NCBI GenBank assembly: GCA_029490685.1
Contig: CM055956.1
Span: forward strand, 83,086,042-83,150,041
Length of the DNA: 64,000 nt
Source of the DNA: Schizonepeta tenuifolia
Taxonomy: Eukaryota; Streptophyta; Magnoliopsida; Lamiales; Lamiaceae
Direction of reading: 5' to 3'
Shown here in pieces: positions 23,073-33,820 of the stretch. Position 1 is the stretch's first letter, and each line of letters starts with the position of its first letter. The translations under genes were made by a program, and so were the position numbers. The notes beneath the pieces are model-generated. The model saw only the letters and a program-made list of their open reading frames with translations, made no database searches and was not told the DNA's origin.

Positions 23073-24917
23073 TCACCATCCGGTTTGTAATCTCGTGGCC
23101 ACCATCTCGTTCTTGTCGTTCTCAACAACTTGAATTCCTGACTTCTTGGGCACCACGTGCACAGGGCTCACCCACCGGCTATCAGACACGAGGTAGATGA
23201 TCCCTAAGTCAAGAAGCTTGAGTATCTCTTTCATTACCACTTCTTTCATGGCTGGATTCAATTTCCTTTGTGGATCTCGTACGGGGGCAGCATCCTCCTC
23301 AAGCAAAATGTGATGAACACAGTCTAAAGGGTTAATGCCCTTGATGTCAGCCAACGTCCACCCTAATGCCTCCTTGTACTTGCTCAGCACCTCGCCAACT
23401 CTGACCTCCTCCATGCATGATAACTCTAATGATATGATCACGGGCAAGGCCTCGTTCTTGCCAAGATATATGTACTTTAGGTGTTTGGGCAAAGGCTTCA
23501 ACTCCAATGTAGGGGCTTTTTGTAAGGATGGCATCAACCTGTCCTCCGGTTTCAACTCAGGGATGTTGAGTGGCTCGAATCCCTGAGGCTGCATGTTGCC
23601 CAGAATCCTTGTATAATTGCATTCTTCCACATCTGCTGGTTCTTCGTTCCGGGCAAGATCCTCTGCATTTTGTAAGCTGTCATCCTCCTCAAGAACTATT
23701 TGTTGCCAAAATTCCTCTACTAACTCTTCAGTCTCATCATGGGGTAACTCCTCGAGTTCTTCATCAAACTCATCAAGGGGTTCTTGGTTCCCTAAATTTT
23801 GGTCATCATCTTCATCCGTGGAGTAGTCCACGTCTGTGGAATCAAAACTATGTCCATAGACTGATTCTTCCCAAAAATCTTCTTCACTCTCGTAATCATC
23901 TCCTTCGTAGAATTGCATCAGAGCACCATCTTCCTCATTATCCTCATGCTGATCAGGATCCTGGTCAAGATCCTGAACTAGGTTGAATTCCGCCTGGATT
24001 GCATCTTCATTGTCTTCTACGAAACAACTTAAGCTATTCAAAGTCTCCACTTGCTTTCCACATGCACTGAGGGTGTTGAGGTGTTCCAGGGCATCATCTT
24101 GATTTTGCCTATAAGCATCGAACTCTACTACTTCTCCTGCTACTTGGACTGTCAACTTCCCAGTATCGCAATCAATCTTGGTACATGCTGTCTTCAAGAA
24201 TGGCCTCCCGAGCAAGATCACTGGGTTCTTGATTGCTTTCTTTCCCATGTCAAGAACATAGAAGTTGGTTGGGAACAGAAGATCTCCCACTTTGACCAAC
24301 ACATCCTCCAACACTCCGTCCGGGTAGACTGTGGATAAATCTGCTAATTGGATGGCAACACGTGTAGGAGAAAGAGGTCCAAAACTCATCTTGTCGAACA
24401 TGGCTCTTGGCATCACATTTATCGAAGCTCCAAGATCAAGCATCGCCTTAAGTATTGACGTAGTACCAATCGTGCATGGGATAGCGAACATGCCTGGATC
24501 CCTCTTCTTGGTCGGGATCTGGGAATTCATTAGGGCTGACACATTCTCCACATGGAAACGGGCATTATCTGGGTACTTAGTCTTCTTTAAGCACATTTCT
24601 CGCAAAAATTTTGCACACTTTGGCATAGATTGTAATGCCATCAACACCTCCATCATGTCCTCCAACTTCTTCTGATCACGATCGCGGGCAAAACGTCTTG
24701 GATATGGGATCTTGACCTTAGTAGTGCGAGGAACGGTCCTCTTGGCCAAGGCCTCTGCTTCTTTCTCAGCCTTCAAAGATTCCAGCATCACGTCATCTTT
24801 GTCAAATTCCAGCTTAGATCTCTCCATCTTTACGTAATCAAACAAGGCTTCATCCTCCTCATTATCAAAGACTGAGTTCTTGTTGGCCTTTATCCCTTCT
24901 TCACGCTTTGTCTTCAA
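23073..24917 (-). pseudogene. Athila protease and N-terminal RT segment
   Basis: An open frame of 614 codons, in phase with gag upstream but separated from it by a stop at 24942. The protease region contains MLDLGASINVMPRAMF, with DLG rather than DTG or DSG at the active site (this variation is usual in Athila), and VILLGRPFLKTACTKID. A long acidic linker follows (about residues 290-420). The segment LLEEDAAPVRDPQRKLNPAM and VSDSRWVSPVHVVPKK begins reverse transcriptase. A frameshift near 23080 separates it from the RT core. Confidence 0.88.
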
Positions 24918-24941
24918 CTCATCGTAGATGTCATTAATATC

Positions 24942-26701
24942 TCATGAACTCATTTTAGTTTCATCTACTCGAGCTGGTTCCTTAGGTTGGGTCCTGGGCA
25001 ACATCTCTGGCAAATTCTTCCCACTGCGCAACGTTACAGCATTAACTTGCTCCTTGTTGACCTCTACCTGGGCAGGAAGTCTGCCTGGCTTGTCTTCTAC
25101 CAACATTGACAAGGTTTGGTTGATATGAGTCAGTTGAGCTTGCAGGTTATTGGACTGTCCTCGACTTTCTAGTTGGAAGTTCTCGAAGTCTCTCCTCAAC
25201 CTTTGGTTCTCGTTGGTAAACCTCTCAATGGTCTCCTTCATGAATTCCATTTTTGCTGGCTCTCGATGTGGAGGTACATAATTATTTTGATGTTGAGGCT
25301 GTTGTTGAGGTGGAGGCACATATTGCTGCTGAACAGGCTGCTGCGGTTGCTGGTGGGCAGGAGGCATTTGATAATGATTGTTGTCATACCTCAGGTTCTC
25401 GTGTTGATTCTGCCTATAGTCGTAGTTGTTGCCATAGTTGTTGTTATTGCCATACTGGAACCTTTGTTGACCACCGCCTTGCTGGTTCTGACCTATTGCA
25501 TTTACCTCTTCTCCTTCTTCCACGAACCAACTGGGGCATTCTGAGGTGACATGTGATATTGCCTGGCATACTTCATATCTCTTCACAGCTCTTTGAACTT
25601 CCTTGCCATCTACCTTCTTCTTCAAATCCTCCATTTGGCCAGACATCTTGGTCATGAAGTCTTTCATGGTGCTGACCAAGTTGTCTTGGTTTCCTTTGCT
25701 GCCTTCATACCCCCCTCTTGGGATATCATCTTCATCTCGTGATTGTTCAGCCATGGCGGCTATTTTCTTGAACACTTCAGATGGTAGTTGATCGACTATG
25801 GCTCCTTCACATACTGCGATTATATACTTCCTCTTTGATGCCCTTAATCCCTTCAAGAAATATTCGATCAAATCAATATCCTCAATCCGATGTTGAGGAC
25901 ATCTTGCCAACTGCTTCTTGAATCTTTCATAATAGTCATATAATGACTCATTTCCCCCCATCTTGATCGATGAAATAGCATTCCTCCCACTTTATATCCG
26001 GCCTATGGGTATGTATTTATCAAGAAAGGCCTGCTGCATCTTGTTCCATGTATCAATGCTTCCCTCTGGCAAGGTGTAAAGCCACTCACGTGCCCCGTCA
26101 AGAAGTGAGAACGGGAACGTGAACAACCTTACGTAGTCAGGAAAGGTGTCTTGGGCAGCATCTTGGTTCATCATAACTTCAGCATCGTTCCTGACAACTT
26201 GTCTATCCCCATTGTTCCTGGTAGTAGTAGTGGCATTGTTCCTTACTGTGCTAATCGACATTTCAAAGTTTTGAAGATGGGTTTGGGGATCTTCTCCAGG
26301 ATGGTCACTGAACTTGGACAGTATGTGTATCAGCGAGTGCTTGAGCTCCTAATTGCCACTGATGGTGGGCAACTGGATACTTGATGGTCGGATTCCCTTG
26401 TTGTCAGGGAACATGATCTGACGGATGGTTCTCTCCGGTGTTCCTGCCATGATTGTTGATGTTTTTGCTTCTGAACTGGATGTTGACTTCTCACTATCTG
26501 AACTGGCTGTTGAGCAAGATTCGACTTCTTGCTCAGTATCCTAATCGTATGCAAGCTCTGCGACTCTAAAGGTTCGTTGACGCCTTCCTCCAGATCTCTC
26601 TTCTTCTTGCGTTGTTCTGCTCGATTTCTCCTAACTATCACCTCTGGGCAAGCACCGTGATCTTGTGGATCTCCGTCACTTCGTAGATGTGGCTTGGGCA
26701 T
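24942..26701 (-). pseudogene. Athila gag
   Basis: 26701-26330 is an N-terminal segment in another frame. 26261-25992 and 25961-24942, in one frame with a stop near 25990, carry the capsid domain (FPFSLLDGAREWLYTLPEGS, then SLYDYYERFKKQLARCPQH and YFLKGL). A Gln/Asn/Pro-rich region (about 25490-25290) and a coiled-coil-like segment follow. Only a degenerate zinc knuckle is visible (YEVCQAISHVTSECPSW). At least one frameshift and two stops. Gag would form cytoplasmic particles. Confidence 0.88.
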
Positions 26702-26749
26702 AAACCGTGCTCAACACAAGCTAGAAGAACAAACTAGCTTAAAACCAAA

Positions 26750-26767
26750 TCCCCGGCAACGGCGCCA
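26750..26767 (-). other. Primer-binding site of the Athila-type element
   Basis: The minus strand reads TGGCGCCGTTGCCGGGGA three bases inside the 5' LTR. This is the standard Athila/Tat priming site, complementary to the 3' end of tRNA-Asp. Confidence 0.95.
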
Positions 26768-26770
26768 ATT

Positions 26771-28129
26771 TGACGGAGCGCTGTCGTCACACACTTCGTA
26801 CAAATAATATTTATAAAACACCTCTTGCCCAACAAGGTAGTAGTCAGCGGCAAGCAGGATCGTACCCAAGGAACCTGATGTAATCTATTCTTCTGATGTT
26901 GCTCAACAAAAGGGTTTTGGTCACAAAGTATCTAAATAACCTGTACTCAACAAGTAACAATTTCAAATAACAAAAGAGTTTGGATTGGGTTTCGAATCCA
27001 TGAGCCTAATTACTCTTTACTCGTTCATTAGTGCAAATATATTCAATTAACTGATTTTATCACTTGGTTTAAGGCAAAGATTAGTTTACACCCTAAGGTC
27101 ACGAAGTCACGATGCTAACACACTTAACCTATGTCTAATCAATTTTACAGATCTTGACCAGAAGGCAAGATCTCCTCTCTTGACCAGCAAAGTCACGAAG
27201 ACACTTCAGTAATGTTGCTGCCCAACAGGCATTAAGAATAAACAGACACAAGACAGCCAAGAGGTAGGTCAATACCGACTGCTCTCCAACACCCTTTACC
27301 TTCTTGGGCACGAAAGACACTATCGTGTTAATCCCAATTTCTGTTAATGACTTAATCTCAATATCTAGATGGTGATCAATCAACTTCAATATCAATTAAG
27401 TCTAGAATTAATCCTAAGTGTTTCGGGAACAAAATTAATTAACGAACTAACACAATTAGACCTCATAAGTTTGAACGAGTAATTTAGAATCACTTCATCT
27501 ACATCCAACCCAAACAATAAACTTAGCTAGACATAATAGTAAATAAAAACACAAAGCAAATAAAGAAAAACATACTTAGCATAAATCTGGAAAATGATTG
27601 CTGCCCAAAAGTGTAGTCAGCAACCAGGGTCTTGGCTTCATGCCAACAACTAAACTTAAAGCAGTAAAATACAAAATAAAAGTAAATTGCCTGTAGGACT
27701 TGTTTCTTTGATTAGGCACATGTAGGATCAGGAAAGAAAGATCCAATCCTTATCCTCTTCCTTGAAGGAAAAGAAAAACCTGCACATCCTACCCTTCATC
27801 GTCTGCATCCTGAATTGCCTCCGGTCTTGACCAAAATCCTAGCTCCTCCGAGTACTCTATGTGTTGACTTAAGGATATGGGGAGGTGCTTCCTGACTTGT
27901 AAATTGGATATTCTGATGTTGCCCAGCTACAAGCTTCCAGCCCTGTGCCCATTCGCATTGTATCGCCATCTCAACAACAGATTTTCCATCGGATTTGCCC
28001 AGCATCCACCTGTTCTTCTCTGCACATTATCTCTCGACTTGCGTGTCCTCCCAGACACATATTGACTCAATAAAGACTAAAAATACGAGAAAAACACAAG
28101 AAAAGATGGACACAAATATGGGTTCATCA
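26771..28129 (-). repeat. 5' LTR of the Athila-type element (1359 bp)
   Basis: Matches 15522-17123 except for a 228-bp and a 17-bp deletion. The large gap closes between GTTTCTTT and GATTAGGCAC and is bounded by a shared CTTT, suggesting microhomology repair. Confidence 0.93.
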
Positions 28130-28134
28130 ACCTT
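28130..28134. other. Right target-site duplication (ACCTT) of the Athila-type element
   Basis: ACCTT follows GGGTTCATCA and restarts the host LTR sequence (ACCTTGAACTTAG). Confidence 0.95.
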
Positions 28135-28338
28135 GAACTTAGTTTCTTTTGGAAACAACTCTGTCGAGCGATCCTTCGAGGTCGACTCTCTTTCTTTTTA
28201 ATAAAGTCTGTTCATAGATATCAGTTGTTGTTTAGTTATTGTCTGTTTATTTATTTATCCCCTTTCTTCCCCGCTTCTTTAATCCAACCCCTAGTCGTAC
28301 CCCGGCTTTGCCGTCCCTCGGGATTTAAGGCTGTGACA
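28135..28338 (+). repeat. 5' LTR of the Tekay-like element, second segment
   Basis: Continues the LTR cut at 15521 and matches 38279-38481. It ends GGCTGTGACA, directly followed by AAAG and the primer-binding site. Confidence 0.95.
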
Positions 28339-28341
28339 AAG

Positions 28342-28355
28342 TGGTATCAGAGCAG
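28342..28355 (+). other. Primer-binding site (tRNA-iMet type) of the Tekay-like element
   Basis: TGGTATCAGAGCAG, complementary to the 3' end of plant initiator tRNA-Met, lies three bases after the LTR end and fixes plus-strand orientation. Confidence 0.95.
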
Positions 28356-29217
28356 TCGTTTCTGCTCTGCATACAAGTTCCTTTCAGTAGTAAAATGGAG
28401 TATTTGTATATGCTCTACACCTAAGTCTTCTTTCAAGTAAAGTTAGGTCGTAACACTAAGTTTAAGAGTGTAGACGACAACTCAACCTCCCGCTACATCG
28501 ACTCAACCGAAGAAGAAAGGAAAGAAAAGTATTGGAAGTGTTGTTTCTTTTACAGATTTTTTTTATGAATAAGTATGCGAGTATGTTGTGAATAAGTATG
28601 CCAAGAATGAATTTGACTAAAGTATAAGAATTATACTTTGTGATATTATGTGAATTATGTGAAAGTATGAGTACTATACTTTGTGAAAGTATGTGAAGTT
28701 ATGTGAGCTATAATTTCTTTAAATTGAGATGTTTTGTTGGCATGAGAATCTAGACTAAATCTAAGGCTTTCCCAATTCTTTGAGAACATAGACGTTCTAA
28801 GAAGCGTTGGTTCCAAGATATTAAAAAAAAACGATCGGATCAGAAATGACAGAATAAAAGGAATCAAAGTGAATAAACGAATGTCACATGCGTAAAGTGA
28901 CATGAACACAGACTCGTTGGAGTCGACTTGATTTTATAAATGAAAGCCGTAAGAGTTTCCTTTTAAGGAAATAAAATAAAGAATAATAAGATAAAAAAGT
29001 TAAAAAGATGGAAAGAAATCGCGGGAAATGGTTTTGTTACGTATATTGTCTGAGTGCAATTTCTTAAAATTGCTAGATGCTTAAGATAAGTTGTTGTTAA
29101 GTGGTTAAAGTATTGCAATTTGAATAATGGAATATTCTAATTGTAATTTAAGAATTCCTTAAGATATGCTATTATCCTACCAGTTATTGATTCGTGTTCT
29201 CTTAAAATCTTTGTAGG
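28356..29217 (+). other. Untranslated leader of the Tekay-like element
   Basis: No coding frame supported. AT-rich, with short repeats of GTGAATTATGTGAAAGTATG near 28640-28700. It ends in CTTAAAATCTTTGTAG (AG at 29215-29216), a good 3' splice-site match one base before the next ATG. Confidence 0.6.
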
Positions 29218-30159
29218 ATGCCTGCTACACGTGTCACAGCTCGGAAGAGCCAACCCCTGAGACAGCGTACTTTGATAGACGAGATCTTGGACGAGTACCA
29301 CGACTATGAGGTAGACCCAAACCATGATATAGGGCAGATAGTCAGTGACTTCGCTGCATGTTTCAATGCAGCTCGGCACTTTGTTTCGGAGCGTCAGGCA
29401 ATAGCCGATTTGATCATACGGCTGCCCGACGAGTGGCACGGTTAGGCACACGACATCGCCTGGTACCATCTTGCACTGATCGGTGACGACACCGAGCCGA
29501 CGGGCGACTTTTCTGGATTCGCTCTAGCCGTACACGGGCATTTCTTTGAGAGTAGGTTCATGTGGTCTGTTCCGGTTCATGAGCACCTTCCCTACCTCCA
29601 CATTCCAACAGATCCCGAGCCTGAGCCGTTTGCCATGGATCCAGAGATGGCCGCACTGTTAGAGTTGCCACCAGTACTTGCACCCAGTGAGGAGTTAGTT
29701 CTCGGAGCAGGATACTTAGAGATAGACGCAGAGCTTGCTGCGATGCTAGAGTTACCATCTCCACTTACACCACTTGAGAAGATTTGTGCGAAGTGGACGA
29801 GGGTCCGAGGACAGTCCGAGGCGGGACTATCCAGGGCCCGTTCTGCAGAGGCATACGTGCCTAGTCCAACCCCTGAGCACCTTCTTCCCCTGAAGAAGTG
29901 TACAGTAGTGACTAGTTAAGACGACTCAGAGAGGACTATTTCGGACGTGCCTTCGCCACCACCACTTGTACTTTTAGACGGCACCACATTGAGGGTTGAC
30001 GAGGCACTTCAGCTCGTCTTTGGTACGGATTCAGAGGAGGATCCGGAGGAGGATCCGATGGAGGATGACCCTGAGGAGGACCCTGAGGAGGATCCAGAGG
30101 AGGACCCCGAGGAGTTGCAGGCCGTAGAGGGCAGCTGTGACTCGACCGCAGCTTGTTGA
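29218..30159 (+). pseudogene. Extra ORF upstream of gag in the Tekay-like element, two in-frame stops
   Basis: One continuous frame of 314 codons (stop included) runs from ATG at 29218 to TGA at 30157, interrupted only by TAG at 29443 and TAA at 29917. Each is one C-to-T change from a Gln codon, so the ancestor probably encoded one protein of about 313 residues. The N-terminal third is basic then helical-looking (IDEILDEYHDYEVDPNHDI; SERQAIADLIIRLPDEWHG). The middle has two similar segments (PEMAALLELPPVLAP; AELAAMLELPSPLTP), an internal duplication. The C-terminus is a (EEDP)n acidic run. I recognise no family. It sits between the primer-binding site and gag, where standard Tekay elements have no gene that I know of. 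Function unknown; a gag accessory or silencing-related role would be speculation. Confidence 0.7.
30031..30114 (+). repeat. 12-bp minisatellite coding for the (EEDP)n run
   Basis: Imperfect 12-bp units of the type GAGGAGGAYCCN repeat about seven times in frame at the end of the extra ORF. Confidence 0.8.
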
Positions 30160-30634
30160 GCAGAGCATCTTAGACGCGTAGTAGTAGAAGTTTCTCTTTG
30201 TCTTGTACATAGTCGGATCAGTAGACTTCTTTTTGTAGTACTCTACACGGATACGAAATTTTATGAATCGTTTCCGTTCTAGTACTTCCAGTAGATACGG
30301 AGATGCAACCTGTTAGTGCACCCGGTACATAGATAGGCAGTTAGCCTAGTTCAGACTAGTTGTAGTCTAACTTTTTGTATAAGCCCTCGTTAGAGGCAAA
30401 GTCAGTACTCTTTTTGACGTATATATATTTATGACCTGAGAGTGGGCTTTGATCTTGTGAAAAATTTCTTCTAAACGCGATTAATTAGAAGAAAAATTTC
30501 GATGAATATTCTGGTTTAACTTGGGAAGTTAAAAATTTAAAGAGCTAGTATCGAAGTTATTATCTATTTCTTTTCCATGAACTTGTTTAAGTTAGAAAAA
30601 GGCTTAGTAAGTAAACAAAAGCTTAAAATCAAAA

Positions 30635-30662
30635 TACTAATGAGAATTCTTGTTTCCTATAG
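30635..30662 (+). promoter_or_regulatory. 3' splice-site-like sequence before gag
   Basis: A branch-point-like TACTAAT (30635-30641) is followed by TTCTTGTTTCCTATAG ending at 30662, eight bases before the gag ATG at 30670. This suggests that gag may be reached by splicing past the extra ORF. The donor is not identified. Confidence 0.4.
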
Positions 30663-30669
30663 TTCAATA

Positions 30670-31846
30670 ATGCCGCCAAGAGTAGTTAACAACAGAAGAG
30701 GACCTGATAGGCCCAGGGGACGTGGTAGACGTCAAGCACAAAATGATAGAGAGAAGGAACAAGAACGTCAAGATACCCCTCCACCACCATCACTATTACC
30801 ACCTCCACCACCACCCCGTCGTGATATTGAGGACTTATTCCTCAAACGAAACCCACCTGTGTTTAATGGATCTGGTAACCCAAGCGATGTTGAGCTTTGG
30901 GTACGAACCATTGAGAGAATCTTCAAACTCCTCAGATGTACTGATGAGGAGCGTCTGTTGTGCGTTGCATTTTAGCTTTCCGGACCAACTGACTACTGGT
31001 GGGAGGCTAGGCAGAAGGTTATACCTGTGGAGCACTTAGCTCGTTTTACTTGGGAGGAATTTTAGGAAGCATTGTACGATAAGTACGTACCTAAGACCTA
31101 TAGAGCGCAGAAAGAGACTGAGTTCTATAGTTTGAAACAAGGAAATATGACAGTGACTGAGTACGATGCGAAGTTCTGTGAGTTGTCAAGGTATGCACCT
31201 GCTCAAGTAGATACCGAGGATAAGATCTCAAAGAAGTTCCGTAGGGGACTTATGCATGAGTTAGGTATAGCGCTAGCCAATCATGGAGGAGTGAGTTACA
31301 TCGAGGTACTAGGGCGAGCTCTAGAAATGGAGGCAGTAGTGCCTGATGATAAGAAAGCCATAACACCCGCACCAGCCCCAATCCAAACTCAGAATCGAGG
31401 CTATTACAACAACAATAATAACAACTATCAAGGGAAAAGGAAATGGGAAGGGGGAAATAACCGTGGCTACTATCAGAGCTACAATAATCAAGGAAACCAG
31501 AGGAATGGAGATCAGCAAGGCTTTCAACAGCCTAATCAGGATAACAACTATGGTAAGAGGCCATGGCAAGAAAACAGTCAGTCGGGACTGTATATACAAG
31601 GAAATAATCAAGCAGGACCATGGAAAGGAAATAACCAGCAATAACAAAGGAACAACCAAGGAGGAAATAACCAAGGAAGAGTTATCGTTCCTGCCTGTCC
31701 TAAGTGTAATAGGGTACACTATGGGATCTATCAAGCAAACTTTGGAAGTTGCTTCAACTGCGGGCAGAAGGGGCACATTAAGAAGGATTGCCCAAAACTG
31801 TTGCAAGCGGCAGGACATAATCAGTATGGACAGCCCAGCCTTTGAG
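30670..31846 (+). pseudogene. gag of the Tekay-like element
   Basis: The likely start is MPPRVVNNRRG at 30670; an upstream in-frame ATG at 30577 is also open. Features in order: a basic Arg/Gly N-terminus, a Pro run, the capsid domain (NPPVFNGSGNPSDVELWVRT; YVPKTYRAQKETEFYSLKQG), an Asn/Gln-rich region (31390-31680), then zinc-knuckle sequence with CPKC..H and a complete CFNCGQKGHIKKDC. The first knuckle has Tyr where a Cys is usual (TAT for TGT). Stops at 30973 (TAG), 31063 (TAG) and 31642 (TAA) interrupt one continuous frame. Confidence 0.88.
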
Positions 31847-32340
31847 GGCAATTCAGGCACAACCGCAGCAGCAGATGACACAGCAGCAGTTCCAGCAGCA
31901 CGCTCAACAGCAACAGAATGCCAGGGCATGTGCGATCAAACAGAGTGCGCAGAATAAGGGCAAGGGAAACCTAGCAGGTATGGGTAAACTTCATAATACC
32001 CCTATTAAGATACTGTTTGATACTGGCACATCGCATTCTTTTATTGCTGGTCCATGTGCGGATAACTTAGATATCAGACCTGTACGAGCTGAACACGCTA
32101 TGAGAGTAACTACACCTTCAGGAGAGATCACTACTTCCACGCATGTTTGCTCTAACCTAGAATTAGAAATTGGAACTCTTAAGGCTAAAGTGAACAACTT
32201 GAACGTTATGATAATGTGGGATATAGATATAATCCTAGGAATGGATTGGTTGTTTGAGAATTATGCCATGATCCTCTGCAACGAGAGAAAAAATTCTTTT
32301 CAGCCACCGGGAAAAGAGCCGACACAATTTTATGGATTGC
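31842..32340 (+). pseudogene. Aspartic protease of the Tekay-like element
   Basis: After a frameshift near 31842, the frame has a Gln-rich linker, then the protease with active site ILFDTGTSHSFI at about 32010-32045 and the conserved MDWLFENYA near 32240-32270. The active-site D-T-G is intact. Another frameshift near 32310 separates it from RT. Confidence 0.85.
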
Positions 32341-32341
32341 G

Positions 32342-33820
32342 ATGGGCAAGAAGATACCGATAATATCCGCCCTACAAGCCAAGAAGTTGATGAAGAAAAA
32401 GGGTTGCACAGCTTATCTTGTGTACCTAGTTGGAGAACCAGGAGCCAACAGGACCATTCAAGACGTATATGTTGTTAATGAATATGAAGACGTCTTTCCA
32501 GATATATTACTTGGTTTACCACCCGACCGTCACGTAGATTTCACAATTTGACTTAGAACCAGGATCTGTCCCCAAATCAAAAGCCCCATATAGGATGGCA
32601 CCCAAGGAGTTAGAAGAGCTTAAGATCCAACTGCAAGAGTTGTTAGACCTTGGTTTCATTAGACCGAGTGTTTCACCTTGGGGAGCACCTGTTTTGTTCG
32701 TCAGAAAGAAGGATAGTTCTATAAGGATGTGCATAGACTATCGAGAGCTAAATAAGATCACCCTTAAAAATAAGTATCCTTTGCCAAAGATAGAAGACCT
32801 CTTTGATCAGCTGAAGGGCGCAGGTATCTTTTCGAAAATAGACTTAAGATTTGGGTATCATCAATTGAAAATCAAACCCGAGGATATACCTAAGACTGCA
32901 TTCCGAACCAGATATGGCCATTACGAATTCTTAGTTATGCCATTTGGTTTGACTAACACTCCCGCAGTATTCATGGATCTCATGAATCGAGTTTTTCACC
33001 TGTACTTAGACAATTCGTCTTAGTATTCATCGACGACATTCTCATTTACTCCAAGAATGAGAAGGAGCACGAGGAACATTAGCGAATACTGTTAGAAATG
33101 CTTAGAACTGAGAAACTTTACGCCAAATTCAGTAGGTGCGAGTTTTGACTGAAAGAAGTGATGTTCCTTGGACACATCGTATCAGCAGAAGGCATCAAGG
33201 TAGACCCTGCCAAGATAGAGGCAGTGCGTAATTGGAAATCACCAACAAGTCCAAACAAAATTAGGAGTTTCTTAGGTTTAGCCGGCTATTATAGAAGATT
33301 CATCGAGAGATTTTCTACAATTGCTAGACCTATGACGCAACTACTACGGAAGGAAAACAAGTACAAATGGACTGACGAATGCGAGAAGAGTTTTCAGACA
33401 CTCAAGGAAAAGTTAACTACAGCACCCGTGTTAGCTCTGCCAGAAGCGAATAAGGAATACGTGGTTTATACAAATGCTTCAAAGAACGGATTAGGGTGTG
33501 TATTGATGCAAGACGGAAAGGTGATAGCTTATGCTTTACGACAACATTGACCTCATGAAGTTGAGTATCCAACCCACGATTTAGAACTAGCGGCCGTTGT
33601 GCATGCGTTGAAAATTTGGAGACACCATCTCTATAGTGTAAGGGTTGAGATTTTTACGGATCACAAGAGTTTGAAGTACTTTTTCGAGCAAAAGGAATTG
33701 AATATGAGACAAAGACAATGGCTCGAATTAGTCAAGGATTATGATTGTGGAATCAATTACGATCCAAGAAAAGCAAACGTTGTAGCTGATGCGCTGAGTC
33801 GCAAGACTCCAACCAAGTTA
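32342..33820 (+). pseudogene. Reverse transcriptase and RNase H of the Tekay-like element
   Basis: RT begins around 32342 and is clear from 32595 (LLDLGFIRPSVSPWGAPVLF; MCIDYRELNKITLKNKYPLP; MPFGLTNTPAVFMDLMNRVF). A single-base shift near 33010 precedes the catalytic FIDDILIYSK (33029-33058). 33158-33550 carries FLGHIVSAEGIKVDPAKIEA and the RNase H start (VVYTNASKNGLG, Asn in place of the usual catalytic Asp). A TGA at 33548 interrupts it. The frame resumes and ends RNase H with FTDHKSLKYFF and VADALSRK. Several stops are one C-to-T or G-to-A change from sense codons. Confidence 0.9.

Larger units (their letters stand above)
15522..28129 (-). mobile_element. Athila-type Ty3/gypsy retrotransposon nested in the Tekay-like 5' LTR
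   Basis: The two LTRs (15522-17123 and 26771-28129) both start TGACGGAGCG and end GGGTTCATCA on the plus strand. Minus-strand order is 5' LTR, TGGCGCCGTTGCCGGGGA primer-binding site, gag, protease, RT-RNase H, integrase, a third ORF (20121-18421), then the 3' LTR. The priming site and the extra ORF after pol are hallmarks of Athila. Gag-pol has several stops and frameshifts; the third ORF is open. Complete in structure at 12.6 kb, but unable to transpose alone. Confidence 0.93.

Noticed and set aside
31321..31929. 202-codon minus-strand frame rich in hydrophobic residues
   Set aside because: Antisense shadow of the Asn/Gln-rich gag region.
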